Source of the DNA: Fragum whitleyi
Taxonomy: Eukaryota > Mollusca > Bivalvia > Cardiida > Cardiidae
Length of the DNA: 64,000 bases
Reading direction: 5' to 3'
Assembly (NCBI GenBank): GCA_948146395.1
Contig: OX411547.1
Coordinates: forward strand, 55,171,566 to 55,235,565
Shown: positions 35,524-46,914 of the stretch, piece by piece
Layout: each line of letters starts with the position of its first letter
Position numbering within the stretch: position 1 is the stretch's first letter
Program-made: the position numbers and the translations under genes
Notes under the pieces: generated by a model
Told to the model about the DNA's origin: nothing
The model's database searches: none
The model's input: only the letters and a program-made list of their open reading frames with translations

Positions 35524-35577
35524 ATATTGTTTACAATAAAGGGCTTTCCCGCAATTAAGAAGAAAGCAGGCAGTGTA

Positions 35578-35685
35578 GACTAAGATCAAACTGCATGTCA
35601 GTGCAGACTGTTCTTAGTCTATACTGTCAGCCAAAGCTTCATGTACTGAGGGAAAATGTAAGGAACAGTAAGACAAGGTTTAAAG
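35578..35685. mobile_element. Family A MITE fragment
   Basis: GTAGACTAAGATCAAACTGC with GTCAGTGCAGACTG, TCAGCCAAAGCTTCAT and GAACAGTAAGACAAGG match the right half of family A. The left half is absent. Confidence 0.45.
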
Positions 35686-36031
35686 GACCTTAATAAGTAT
35701 TAGATGTACAATGAAAGACTAACCCATCATTAGCAGAAACATTGGCCGCCGTCTATATCTAATAAATCTAGGTACGGAAATTGCATTGTCTAATGGTCTA
35801 CTGAGATTTGGAACTAGAGCCCTGTGTCTCGCAGCTTGTAACAACAAGGTTGGAAAGAACACCAGAAATATTTTTGTATTTGCTGATCTAAATGTATGCC
35901 TTGAAAATGATGTGAGTGTGCAAGCACACTAAGAATAAAAGCTATGCTACCACTAAATAACTGGAATGTGACAAATGAAATGAATAAAATCCACTTCACA
36001 CTTTCCTTGCTAAAAACTTTGACAAAGTATT

Positions 36032-37402
36032 AACAAGAGGCCCAAGAGGGCCTGTATCGCTCCACTGGCTTTAAAATCTTAAGACTTTCATTAAATAAAG
36101 CTTATACTTTAAATGAATACATTAACACTTCAAAATCTTCTAAGACCTATTTAGTAATGATTAAATGGTTCTGGTCCATATTGCACCAAAATACTCAATC
36201 ACAATGAACCTGCAACCCTTGACCAATCTTATTAAACTATAAGGTTCAGAAGATGTCGTTCAAAGATTTCGGGCTCAAAATAGGCCCCACCTGACATGCC
36301 CATATTTATGGACCAAACAAAATTTCTTGAACAATTTAAGTAAATAGTCACCCAAGAAATATTCTGGTAAAGTTTCATTGAAATCGGCTGAGTGGTTCCG
36401 GAGGAGATATCCTTCAAAGATTTTGGCCTCAATATAAGCCCGCTTTGAAAAGAGACACTCAAGGAACATTCTGGTAAAGTTTCATTGAAATCAGCCAGGT
36501 GGTTCAGGAGAAAATGTCATTTGAAAATTTTGGGCTCAAAATAGGCCCCGCCCTGCCACGCCCCTATTTTTAGTCCAATCAAAATTTCTTGAACAATTTA
36601 AGTAAAGGGTCACCCAAGGAACATTCTATTAAAGTTTCATTGAAATTGGCCCAGTGATTCAGGAGGAGATGTCGTTCAAAGATTTCGGGGTCAAAATAGC
36701 CCCGCCCTGCCACGCCCATATTTATGGACCAATCAAAATTTCTTGAACAATTTAAGTAAAGGGTCACCAAAGGAACATTCTGGTAAAGTTTCATTGAAAT
36801 TGGCCCAGTTGTTCAGGAGGGGATGTTGTTCAAAGATTTCGGGCTCAAAATAAGCCCGCCCTGCCACGCCCATATTTATGGACCAATCAAAATCTTTTTA
36901 ACAATTTAAGTAAAGGGTCACCCAAGGAACATTCTGGTAAAGTTTCATTGAAATCGGCCTAGTGGTTCAGGAGGAGATGTCGTTCAAAGATTTCGGGCTC
37001 AAAATAAGCCCCACCCTGCCACGCCCATATTTATGGGCTAATCAAAATTTCTTGAACAATTTAAGTAAAGGGTCACCCAAGGAACATCCATGCCAAGTTT
37101 AATTGAAATCGGCCCAATGGTTTGGGAGGAGAAGATTTTTAAAGATTTCAAAGTGAAAAAATGCCACGCCCTGCCACGCCCATATTTGGGGGCCAATCAA
37201 AATTCTTTGAACAATTTAAGAAGGGGCCCACCCAAGGATCATTTCTACCAAGTTTCGTTAAAATCCGCCCATTGGTTTGGGAGGAGAAGATGTTTAAAGA
37301 AAAAGTTTACGCACGGACGCACGCACGGACGCACGCACGGACGCACGACGGACACTCCGCCATGACAATAGCTCGCTGGCCTTCGGCCAGTGGAGCTAAA
37401 AA
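36032..37402 (+). mobile_element. Tandem-core element (CACCCAAGGAACATTC core)
   Basis: Left end AACAAGAGGCCCAAGAGGGC with TCGCTCCACTGGC. Repeated units of about 130-160 bp follow, marked by AGGGTCACCCAAGGAACATT, TTTCATTGAAATCGGC and CTGCCACGCCCATATTTATG. A GCACGGACGCACG tract at 37308-37350 and the right hairpin GGCCTTCGGCCAGTGGAGCT finish it. A 146-bp relative is at 63650-63795. The long frame across 37161-37655 is a repeat artefact. Confidence 0.75.
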
Positions 37403-37865
37403 TCAAATTGCCATGAGCACTGGATGCCTTAGTTGTGTGACAGTATTTATCAAAGAAAAAAAATCTTTAACCTTTTCTGGTTCAACTAAACTGAAACAAA
37501 GAAGACAAATACCCTCCTACAAGTGCTTATCATTAATGAAAAGCCATTTTCCAGCAAAGGACAATAACTCTGTCAAAAGTCAATGGCTCATAACTAGAAT
37601 TTCAATTATAGTAAATGCACATATTTGCTCGATCACATCTGTAAAGTTTGAATGAAATACTTCCATTACTTGCTGCTTTAGATATTGAGCAGACACAAAA
37701 AAGCTACAGACGATGGACCAACTGACGGGCAGACTGACAACAAGCCGACTCCTGTAAAGGAAAATCAAGAGGTCAAGACTAAGCTTTGACTGCACCTATG
37801 AGCAAGCTGTCTAAACCTCCCGCCAAAGCAGAAATATTTCTGGTTTAGAATGACAAGGGTTAAAT
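37395..37865. repeat. Mixed repeat fragments ending in a family A MITE end
   Basis: A worn core unit (AAAGGACAATAACTCTG, CAATGGCTCATAACTAGAAT, ACTGACGGGCAGACTG) is followed by GGTCAAGACTAAGC ... CGCCAAAGCAGAAATATTTC ... GAATGACAAGGGTTAA, the right end of a family A MITE, ending about 60 bp before the Ig exon. Confidence 0.5.
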
Positions 37866-37928
37866 ATTGTTGCTGCCAGGCAATGGTTCCTTATCCTTGA
37901 ACAATGTCCCAAGGATATGTATACATAC

Positions 37929-38060
37929 CTAACATGACTCCATCTCTGGACCACTGTATTCGACCGACTCTGTTTTCTACAATACAATGTAGCACCACAG
38001 TGTGTCCTTTTATCACATCTTTGTCCTGAGGTTTTTGGAGGAATTGTTGTAATCCATTAA
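37929..38060 (-). CDS. Internal exon: first half of an Ig domain, Kirre/nephrin-like
   Basis: This is the only convincing host exon in the window. On the minus strand a pyrimidine tract, TTTTTCTTCTTTCAG, ends at 38061, and the exon runs 132 bp to a donor, GTATGTATAC, beginning at 37928. In the open phase (two bases, 43 codons, one base) it encodes NGLQQFLQKPQDKDVIKGHT then VVLHCIVENRVG and RIQWSRDGVML. C25 and W36 have the cysteine-to-tryptophan spacing of an Ig fold. The FxQxPxDxxVIxG / CxVxNxxGxxQWxxDGxxLG pattern is that of the first Ig domain of Kirre, IRRE and nephrin-type adhesion proteins, which are type I membrane proteins acting in cell recognition. The exon break after the LG position also fits that family from memory. 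The second half of the domain and the signal peptide are not visible, so flanking introns are long. The family-level call could be another Ig-superfamily member. Confidence 0.75.
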
Positions 38061-38379
38061 CTGAAAGAAGAAAAATAAACAGTTATTCAAGACTTATCTT
38101 TTTTTCTTTGCTATATTATATCTAAAACGCTTGAAAGACTAATTGGGAGGCGCATATAAAAAGGCTAAAGAAGGTCTGTCAAGCATGATGACATAGGGCC
38201 AAGTTATTTCTGGCCCCAGGTGGGTATTGTTGCCCACTGTAGCAGTGTCTCTTGGACAGTAGACTGGTCCTACTGTCCACTTATGTTTGTAGAAAACAGG
38301 TATACACTGATTTTTTGTTCATAGTTCCTATGAAAGCACGTGCAAAGCTGAGTAGGAATAATTAGATTTTTATTCTCAT
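38061..38379 (-). other. Intron sequence upstream of the Ig exon
   Basis: The 15 bases next to the exon form the acceptor tract. The rest is non-coding, with a short inverted pair, GGACAGTAGACTGG and CCTACTGTCC, at 38254-38278. The host gene's preceding exon was not found in the window. Confidence 0.4.
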
Positions 38380-38640
38380 TCAACTATAAATAGCAGGGGT
38401 CAGATTTAGGTCAATAAAACCACGCTATAACTGCAGGGATCAGTTTGGGGTGAGATTTTGAAAGATTCTCTCCATTTTCTTCCAGAAACCTCATTGAAAC
38501 TAGCTTAATGAGAGAAAATTTCTAAGCAAAATGTAATTTTGTAAAGGATTTTGTAAAATTTCTCCCTTAATATTTTTTATTTCTCATCAGATTCGGCTAA
38601 ATGAGATATTTTTCCACATGATATTCCGAGACAGAATTAT
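38380..38640 (-). mobile_element. MITE-like repeat, reverse copy of the 9712 family
   Basis: Read in reverse it gives AGATAATTCTGTCTCGGAAT and TGGAAAAATATCTCATTTAG, then GGGAGAAATTTTAC, in the same order as 9712-9900. AGCAGGGGTCAGATTTAGG and GCAGGGATCAGTTTGGGG near the other end suggest a duplicated terminus. Confidence 0.45.
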
Positions 38641-38870
38641 CTCTGTAACTGTATATATTTAAATATGATTTCTGATGCATGCATCCAATATTTTATCATG
38701 CTGTCAAAAAATCTAAACTGATTATAAACTGATAGGTCATTAAACATATGCTCAACTTAAATAAATGGATCTGTTGAAAGCCTCTAGAAACCCATTGACA
38801 AGACATGTCTTTATTCACAATTGTAGGAATTTCAGAAATGTTAAAACCTTCCAATGCTATTCATGGCCTC

Positions 38871-39172
38871 CCTTATTTCCTCCAATAATAGAGCTCTCCC
38901 TAATAGGAGCACCTCTACATTTTTTACTAAGAAAACCCACTTCAAATGTCTAAATTTTAGGAACTTTTTGAGACTTCTCTAATGTGAGATGAATTTTCTC
39001 TAAACAATCATATAAATGATTGCTTAGAGAAAATTCACCTCAATTTAAAGGGAAAAGGGCCTAAATGACATCATTTTTAATGATTTTTAGGGCAGAAAAT
39101 GCATTATAAATAAAAACTCCCTGACCATGTTATGTATAGCTCTGGGGCGCATTAATTAGGAGAAATACGGTA
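38871..39172. mobile_element. MITE with TTATTTCC / GAAATACGGTA ends
   Basis: Same family as 32392 and 34799: TTATTTCCTCCAATAATAGA, TTTCTCTAAACAATCA hairpin, AAAACTCCCTGACCATGTTA and AGGAGAAATACGGTA. Confidence 0.6.
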
Positions 39173-39325
39173 TTTGCTGTTGTACAAAATGCTTTTACAG
39201 TATAGACTTATCTGATCGTAGCCTACACTGCCCCTGCTTTTTACATATTTTTTCTGCAAAACAAAGGCTGCACCAAACTTGTCCAATATGTTCTAGAAAT
39301 TTGCAGTTTGTTCAGAGAAACAAAA

Positions 39326-39572
39326 TAAACCTTTGTCATGCTGAATAAAAACATTTACAAATCTGCATTGAAATCACAGTGCTGAAAGCACTGGCTGCAC
39401 TTATTGCGAGTCTTTATCAATTTTGATAACATATTTTTGAAATGTTTTCAAGTTAACAAAAGGAAAATCTGTTGGTATGAACTAAGGTCAGACTTCACGT
39501 ATGTGTAGGTTGATCTTTGTCTTAATCTTCTGCAAAGACAAAACAATACGAGTTCAGCATGACAAGGGTTAA
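39326..39572. mobile_element. piggyBac-like MITE (family A)
   Basis: ATAAACCTTTGTCATGCTGA to GTTCAGCATGACAAGGGTTAA without the last base. Interior AGTGCTGAAAGCACTGGC and CTAAGGTCAGACTTCACG. A second partial copy (GTGTAGACTCAAATCAGACT ... ATTCCTGGTTCAATATGATA) follows at 39625-39722, and a piece of the 9712 family at 39766-39855. Confidence 0.65.
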
Positions 39573-39859
39573 TATGATTGAAAGCTTCAGATGAGCTAGC
39601 AACTCTAGATTAATGATGATTAATAGATAGTGTAGACTCAAATCAGACTGTACATATTTGCAGGTTAATCTTAGTCTATGCATGTTGGTATAATAGAAAT
39701 ATTCCTGGTTCAATATGATAATTCTATAGGTCAGCCCAAAACACTTGTAACATCATATATACATAGGATAATTCTGGCTCGGAATACCATGTGCAAAAAT
39801 ATCTCATGAATCCTATGAGAATGTAAGAATTTTTGGTGAGAAATTTTAACAAATCAATA

Positions 39860-40934
39860 GCTCAGCACAAAACACTTCTAAAAATATTGTCAATGTAGCG
39901 ATTTTTTGTCTCATGGGTCCTTAGCTGCAAACATAGACTAGGAAAAAAATTAAAAATGTTCGACAATTGTGCGTGGCATATGGCCCTAGAAGAAAGTGAT
40001 AGAGCCTATGTATGCAGAAAAACGGTTCCTAGAAACAACACCTTAAACACGTTTTTCTTCAAAAATGCGTAAAATTTCGACTGATAATCCCTGCTGAGCT
40101 ACAAAATGTAGGATATGTGAAAAAAAAACGGTTTGCTACATCGTTTTTTTCACACCAGACCATATTTGAGCATATTCGCTAGAAAAATTGGTTTGCCTGT
40201 TGAATTTAAACACCATTTTACCATGCCTCCTATTCTTTCTGTTTCTCTTGTTGTCAAAGGTCACACGAAATTGACAATGTTTTGCCATTTTTGTCTTGGT
40301 CTGGGTTGCAGCTAATGATTTGCGGACTTTGATTTGTTGAAAGTGTAATATCCCAAGCTCTATTAAGATTTAGAGCTTTTTGAGGTTTTCCTTTATTTCA
40401 CATCCAAATTTGATAACTATTGGTAAATCATAATGGAAATCCACGACAGTATGCTTAAAAATTTACACATCAAATTTCATTAAAATGTTATAACTTTTAA
40501 AAAATATATTGTTAAATCGTACTGCGAAGCAGTAGATTTATATCTACCGTTTTCCAGAAATCCAGTCTGTTTGACCCACTACATTTTTACCATTATCTTC
40601 TGAGCAATGTGTTCAAACCAAATTATGTGTTTTCAAACACCGAAGAAACGGCCTTTTCAGTAACAATCTACAAACTTTGTTTATGCCTTATTTACTTTTC
40701 GACAAATAGAGAAGAGGCTAATACAAAATTTGATGTAATTTTCGCTTTTAGTAATTACCAGTTAGTAGTTTCAGTGTTTATAACAAGATTTTCGGTTGAG
40801 TAAAGGAGTTGAAACGTACAATAGGTTAACTGTATAATAAATTTGTAGCACTTACAATATTACTGCTCTGAACTTTCTCGAACGGTCATTTACCAGTTGT
40901 AGGGCTGACAACCAATCAAATTCTGTTATGATTA
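39860..40934. other. No recognised feature
   Basis: Mostly AT-rich. Short open frames (for example 40133-40315 and 40609-40803) show no family signal. The last 100 bases may belong to the decayed upstream part of the LINE fragment that follows. Confidence 0.4.
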
Positions 40935-41700
40935 TCACTGGGTCAACCCACGCGTAAATGGACATCGTCTGCTCGAAATGTGTCAATTAACTTGTTTGTC
41001 ATTAGTCAATAGTCGTCTGCACTCAAACAGGGAGCGTGAGAAGTTTACTTTTTGTTCGCATGTGTTAACAAATAGAAATAATTTTGAAATATTTGATTTC
41101 AATGAGCACTCTGATCACGCTCCAATCCTATTTTCAATAAATTCAAATTTGAGTATGAAGAAAAATTATTCAACAACAAATAAACCGACAAAAACATACG
41201 ATAAACTGGTAAAGGATAGCAGTAAGAGCGATCTATTTTTAGAACAACTCATGAATAATCATAGAGTGCTGCTAGATTTAATCGATTGGTCAGAAACCAA
41301 ATATATAAATAGCATAGTTGGCGATTTCACGTGTTTCTTGAGGGAAAATGCATTTACAGTATTTGGGAAAACCCAGTGCTTGAAATACAAACATGTTGGT
41401 AATCAAAATTGTAAATAGTTTAATGAAAAATGTTTGTTGCTTAAACAGGCTTTTAAACTCTATAGAGAGAGGAATACTATTAACAGACAAGCTTTTAGCT
41501 TGGCGCGTGCTCATTATAACAACGTAAAAATCTGCTAAGAAATAATTTAGACTAGCAGAGGGCTATCGAATCAACAAACTTTCAAAATCGGACCCACGAG
41601 GTTGGATGAGCTGGCGATGTCCTCGAAAAGATGGAGTGTTAAGACAAAAAACTCACAAATTTAAAGATTTTACCAACTTTTATTGTCCAAATTTGAGCCC
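40935..41700 (+). pseudogene. LINE (non-LTR retrotransposon) endonuclease-region fragment
   Basis: Translating from about 40935 gives NGHRLLEMCQLTCLSLVNSR and LHSNREREKFTFCSH, then VLTNRNNFEIFDFNEHSDHA, the last block ending in the SDHAP signature of the endonuclease/exonuclease/phosphatase fold used by LINE elements to nick target DNA. A linker between endonuclease and reverse transcriptase follows, with SKSDLFLEQLMNN and SIVGDFTCFLRENAFTVFGK, up to a TAG at 41416. Similar residues resume after it (FNEKCLLLKQAFKL), with further stops before about 41700. Part of the endonuclease (before VLTNRNN) is deleted, and the catalytic N-terminus and the reverse transcriptase are missing, so it cannot be mobile. 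The subfamily is not resolved. Confidence 0.65.
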
Positions 41701-42289
41701 TTTGATTGGCGAACTATTGCACTATCCCAGCCTCTCAATGATGTACGATTTACAGTGCTGACAGCACTTTGATCATTTTTAAAGTGGCCGGTTACTCGCG
41801 GTTAGGACATTTGGCCAGTATATAAGCAGTAACAACTGGTTACACACCAATTCATCAATATAGGACAAGGATTTCAGAATTCCCCGAGTTTTAAAAGCCA
41901 TCAAGATAAGTAAGAAAACATGCAGAGTCTATACGTGCCTCCAATTAGATAAATCTTCCTGACCTTTCATGATGTAACATTATTATCATAAACTACAACC
42001 AAGAGCTTACTCTAGTAATGAGCTAACTTCATTAAATCCCGACAATTTGCACCAAATTTTGGCACCTCTTGCAACTTTTGTTGGTTTTTACCTGGCACTA
42101 ATGGAGGCCTCAATATTTCATTCTGATTTTTTTATGATACAATTTTCTTTTATTAATCTTAAACTGCTTATACTGAAACAATCATGTCAAAATTATACAG
42201 CACTAAAGCAATTTCATCTGTAGAGTTTCATGAACAAGATAAGTTTGTGAAATGAGATAAATGCCCCCAAAACGGCGTTTTTCACCCCA

Positions 42290-42520
42290 AACATTGACCC
42301 AGACACTGATGACCTTGACTTTGTCACATGACCTTGCCCTTGGTATCTACAGGTGGGTATCATTGAGAGCTATTGTATCACACCAAATATGATAATTGTA
42401 TCTCATCATTCTGTAATTGGTGATGTTAAAATTTTGGTTAAGTTAGGCACAGACAGATGGACAAGGGTAAAACAATACGCTACCTATCTTAATGATGCCT
42501 CTTGATGCCCCAGTATGGGA
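42290..42520 (+). mobile_element. Tandem-core element remnant (GACCTTGAC type)
   Basis: CACTGATGACCTTGACTTTG, CACATGACCTTGCCCTTG, GTTAAGTTAGGCACAGACAG and GTAAAACAATACGC follow the order of 25728-25980. A TGATGCCCCAG ... GGGGGAGGTGC end is still visible. From 41701 to 42289 nothing is recognised. Confidence 0.5.
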
Positions 42521-42637
42521 TTTGGGGGAGGTGCTTAAAGATCTTATTGCTTTCTTTTTTTATTTCATTCATTACTCCCATTGTATATTTGGTTATATTC
42601 ATTATCAAGCTTCAAGTCAAACATTCAAAACTTCTTC

Positions 42638-43846
42638 AAACAAGAGGGCCATAGTGGCCCTAAATCGCTCACCTTAGTGAACTGTCAAAAATTGTTTAAA
42701 GTAGACTTAGAATTGATGAGGAATTCTGACAGAATTTCAGGTTGATTGGGAAAAAAATGATGCCTCTACACTGCTTACAAGGTTTTTCTAGTATTGATCC
42801 CATGACCTAGTTTTTGACCCCACTTGACCAAATTTCAAAAATTGACCTAGATTTCATCAAGATGACCATTTTCAGATTAATTGAGCAAAAAATATGGCTT
42901 CCAGAGTGTCTACAAGGTTTTTCTATGATTTTAGCTAGTGACCTCATTTTTGACCCCACTGAACCCAATTTCGAACATGACCTAGATTTCATTAAGAATA
43001 TCATTCTGACCAATTTTCAGGTTTATCGGGCAAAAAATATGGCTTTCTAAGATAAGACCCTGTGACCTCTTTTTTGACCCAACTTGACCCAATTTCGAAC
43101 TTGTCTGAGATTTTATCAAGACAATCTTTCAGACAAAATTTCAGGTTGATCGGGCAAAAAATATGGCTTCTAGAGTGTCTACAAGGTTTTTCTAATATTT
43201 GACCCCATTACCTCATTTTTTACCCCACTTGACCCAATTTGATTCTTGTTGGAGATTTTATCAAGACAACCATTCTGACAAAATTTTAGGTTGATTGAGC
43301 AAAAAATGTGGCCTCTAGTATGTCTACAAGGTTTTTTAAGATTTGACCCCATGACCTTATTTTTGACCCCACTTGACCCAATTTTGAGCTTGTCCGAGAT
43401 TATATGAAGACAACCATTCTGACCATATTTCAGGTTGATCGGACACAAAATATGGCTTCTAGAGTGTCTACAAGGTTTTTCTAAGATTAGACCCTGTGAC
43501 CTCTTTTTTGACCCAACTTGACCCAATTTCAAACTTGTATGAGATTCAATCAAGACAATCATTCTGACAAAATTTCAGATTGATCGGGCAAAAAATATGG
43601 CTGCTAGAGGGTCTACAAGGTTTTTCTAAGATTTGACCCCGTGACCTCATTTTTGACCCCACTTGACCCAATTTCGAACTTGTTCGAGATTTTATCAAGA
43701 CAATCATTCTGACCAAATTTTAGGTTGATCGAGTGTCTACAAGGTAAATGTTGACGACACACGTCACACGACGCATGGATGGACTATGGACATCACTCGA
43801 CCACAAAAGCTCACCTTGAACACTTTGTGCTCAGGTGAGCTAAAAA
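42638..43846 (+). mobile_element. Tandem-core element (GACCCCACTTGACCCAATTT core)
   Basis: Left end AAACAAGAGGGCCATAGTGG with TCGCTCACCTTAG. About seven units of 130-150 bp follow, marked by GACCCCACTTGACCCAATTT and GTCTACAAGGTTTTTCTAAG. A CGACACACGTCACACGACGC tract and the right end AAAGCTCACCTTGAACAC ... CTCAGGTGAGCTAAAAA finish it. Frames on the minus strand here are repeat artefacts. Confidence 0.75.
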
Positions 43847-44020
43847 GAGTATAACTTGGCAATAAATTTGATTCAATATAGAATAATCTAATTCTAGGAT
43901 GCTTGAAGTCTTAAGTTTGAAATTTATGATTCAATTCAACATACAGACCATAGAGGATATGTAGTAAACGATCTAGAAAAAGGGAGGTACATCACCAATA
44001 ATTGTATATTTTTAAACAAT

Positions 44021-44117
44021 TTAATCCTATGTTGTAGTTACTCATTGGAATTGTCTTAATGAGACAATTATTGTCTTAATGAGACAATTCCAATGGGTAC
44101 CACCATCATAGAGTTAA
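44021..44117. mobile_element. Hairpin MITE (family C), with internal duplication
   Basis: AATCCTATGTTGTAGTTACT and CATTGGAATTGTCTTAATGA, a duplicated ATTGTCTTAATGAGACAATT, then CCAATGGGTACCACCATCAT. Relatives at 23298 and 33309 lack the duplication. Confidence 0.65.
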
Positions 44118-44181
44118 TAAATTATCATTGGGAAATCTAAGGCTTTTTTTTATTTATCCTGTTCCAATCTATCTCGATTTC

Positions 44182-44248
44182 AAGGTGTGAAACAATTGTA
44201 ACTGCCAATATTTTAATTGGCAGTTACAACTGTTTTGCACTGAGCTAA
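44182..44248. mobile_element. Hairpin MITE (family B)
   Basis: TTGTAACTGCCAATATTTTA followed by ATTGGCAGTTACAACTG and TTTTGCACTGAGCTAAC. The left outer arm is shortened. The stretch 44250-45295 holds no recognised gene. Confidence 0.7.
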
Positions 44249-45295
44249 CAAACTGTTGCTTTAGTAAAGGATTTTTAGCTTTTTACAAACATCATTCAAA
44301 GCCTCAGGCAGTAGCATCTTCTAAATTGAGTTACCCAGTAATTAAATTCCAAAGGAATAGCCTTGTTATTTCATTTGATTACCACCCAGTCCATTTAAAT
44401 CTTCATCTCTTGGGGGAACATAAAATTCACTTTCCCATCTTTGACAACAAGATTCCTTTGAAATTTTACTCCTTTTTTTATCCCGCATGCTTTACTAAAA
44501 CCCTGTCCAAAACTATGAGCTCTTAAATGCACTACAATATAGGATAATAATTTGATGTACATTCAAGTGAAGAAATTACGATTTTCAAATTTAGATTTTC
44601 AGCCACTTTTCATGAATTGTAACAGAATTTACAGAAAAAGTATATATTATTGAAATGTTGTAAGATCGACTTCTTTTTTTGTCTTTTGTAGTTTAGGTTA
44701 TTCAAATCTTTTAGAGGTGAACTTGTCAATTTGAGCATTCATGTGACAGGGTTACATTCAATTCCATGGTACAAATTCAATTTCATTGACTCTATTTCCA
44801 AAACTGAATAACTTTAACTAAATAGTTTTTTCTAGGAGTCGCATGATTTTACAAAAGGGGAAAAAGAAACGATGGCCATAAAAAACTATTTCTCCTAATC
44901 TTAAATGGAAAATGTGAACAGGTCTTGCATTATGCATTCATTACTAGGAGATACCATCTGCACTAATTTTATATGATCTAAGATCTTCGATGATCAGGAA
45001 CTCTCTTTTTTCATGAACATAATGGCTCAATGTCTAATTAATTACTTCAGTGAACAAGAGAAGCCCTAGAGCCAACTGATGCTCTATCGGTTATCATTGA
45101 TGGATGATCAAATGTAAGCTTGCAAGTTTAGCTTTATTGGAGCTTTATTGAAATAAATGTTTTGGGCTCTCATCTGTACATTTTTTATCTTTCAATAATT
45201 GATAATCAGTTGGTTTGGGCTTTTGATTGTAATTATCAACAAGGAAATTTCATAATCGATTAATCAGTTCCTCACACATAAATAAAAGCCATTTT

Positions 45296-45815
45296 TATAC
45301 CCCCCACCTACAAAGTAGAGGGGGGTATATTGGTTTCACCATGTCTGTCTGTCCATCAGTCCGTCCGTCCGTAGACCTTTTCGTTTCATGGCTCTAACTC
45401 AAGAACCAAGTGACCTAAATTCATGAAACTTTATACAAATGTTGCTTATGACCCAAAGAAGTGCCCTATTGTTTTTGGGTCGCATAGGTCAATGGGCAAG
45501 GTCACAGGCAGCCTTTGTTTAATTTTCGTTTCCAGACTCCAACTCAAGAACCAAGTGACCTACAATCATGCAACTTTATGCAAATGTTGCATATGATCCA
45601 ATGAAGCGCCCTATTGTTTTTGGGTCACATAGGTCAAAGGTTAAGATCACAGTCAGCCTTTGTTCAATTTTCGTTTCCGGACTCTAACTCAAGAACCAAG
45701 CGACCTAGAATCATGAAATTTCATGCAAATGCTGCATATGACCTGAATATTTGTTATAAACACATCCTGCACTAATAGCACTTGCATTCTGATAAAGTGC
45801 TTGTGGGGGGTATAA
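45296..45815 (-). mobile_element. Tandem-core element (ACTCAAGAACCAAGTGACCT core)
   Basis: In plus-strand order: hairpin ATACCCCCCACC with GTAGAGGGGGGTAT, a GTCTGTCTGTCCATCAGTCC tract, three units of about 145 bp marked by AACTCAAGAACCAAG and CCCTATTGTTTTTGGGTC, and GTGGGGGGTATAAG at the far end. The microsatellite side is on the left, so the element is in minus orientation. Confidence 0.7.
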
Positions 45816-45869
45816 GTCCGCTCTGCAACAGTTCTAGTTATATTTTGTTTTTGAAACCCACATCAGTGT

Positions 45870-45942
45870 GATGCCTCAGCATGAAACAGTTGTAACTGCC
45901 TATTTGTTTATAGGCAGTTACAACTGTTTCATGCTGAGCCAT
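45870..45942. mobile_element. Hairpin MITE (family B), near-perfect
   Basis: GATGCCTCAGCATGAAACAG, TTGTAACTGCCTATTTG and the complementary arm to TTTCATGCTGAGCCAT. Arms differ at only one or two positions. Confidence 0.8.
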
Positions 45943-46254
45943 GGAGTTGGTAGAAAAATCCAAAGGATGAGTATTCAGATCATAAGTGTTAACTAAACTT
46001 TCATATTCTATTCTTCAAAGGATGATAATGGGAGTGCTGTATAATTTCTTATAAAACGATTGCACTATCGATCATTAGTTGATTTAGTCTTCCAAGTAAA
46101 AACCGATTATTGATTGTGATTTGAAACCGACACTTATCATTCAAGCAATTGATATAAGATCTGCATTAACAGTATAATAAAAAGAATGTTTGTTTGTTTT
46201 CTTTATTTAAAAGTAGAGTTTAATGATGCTTGTAAATAATTTTCATTCAAAATG

Positions 46255-46468
46255 TGGCAGAGGAGCACCCAACAATAGATCAAAAATCTTTGAACAACTT
46301 TGATAGAGGGTCACCCAAGGATTGTTTCTGTGAAGTTTGGTTGAAATTCATCAAGTAGTTTCTTAGGAGAAGATTCTTAAAGGAAAAGTTTACGACCAGA
46401 CGCACAGATGGACGGACACATGGCCCCATGACAATAGCCCAAGTGGCCTTTGGACAGTGGAGTAAACA
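46255..46468 (+). mobile_element. Tandem-core element, right-end remnant
   Basis: GATAGAGGGTCACCCAAGGA, GTTTCTGTGAAGTTTGGTTG, a short GACGGACACATGG tract and CCAAGTGGCC ... CAGTGGAGTAAAC. Same right-end design as 28518-29745. Confidence 0.55.
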
Positions 46469-46685
46469 AATTTCTTAATTCACACTATCACTATGTATAA
46501 CCGTACAGTTGTCTTAACCGGAAGTTCAGTGAGTTATCCTCGCTTAAAAGATAAATTTGAATTTTCAAATCAAAATATCTAAAAATCGGCACAACATCTT
46601 GAGATCCGAGTTTTGCTCATGTAAAGTGGAAGTAGTGGTTATTTTTCTGCATTATTGCCCAAGGCAAGGCCTGTCTACTTCTACC

Positions 46686-46914
46686 TTAACCCTTTCCTGT
46701 TCAATCCCTGGTTTTTACGTCCCTAAGATTTTGTAATTGAGAAAATATTGTAGAAAAAGAAGAAATTGTTTGTGACAAACAATTTCCTCTTTTTCAACAA
46801 AATTTTCTACCTGACAGAATGGTTATTTTTCAAATTAAATCTACTTTAAATTTTCGTCTGCAAAACCTTTGAATTTGGACAGGTCCAAAATTTTGTAAAA
46901 CAGGAAAGGGTTAA
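46686..46914. mobile_element. piggyBac-like MITE, second family
   Basis: 229 bp from TTAACCCTTTCCTGTTCAAT to AAACAGGAAAGGGTTAA with TTAA at both edges. The interior stem AAAAAGAAGAAATTGTTTGT with AAACAATTTCCTCTTTTTC is related to the stem inside the hAT-like 34149 family. Terminal bases differ from family A after CCCTT. Confidence 0.75.

Noticed and set aside
37161..37655. Plus-strand frame of 164 codons
   Set aside because: It runs through tandem cores and a GCACGGACG microsatellite (poly-RTHA repeats) and out into unrelated sequence; a repeat artefact.
43179..43562. Minus-strand frame of 127 codons with repeated residues
   Set aside because: The repeats mirror the roughly 140-bp DNA units of the 42638-43846 element; no protein family signal.
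747..45942. CRISPR-like arrays from the repeated hairpins
   Set aside because: Copies are kilobases apart, palindromic and in a eukaryotic context; they are dispersed MITEs.
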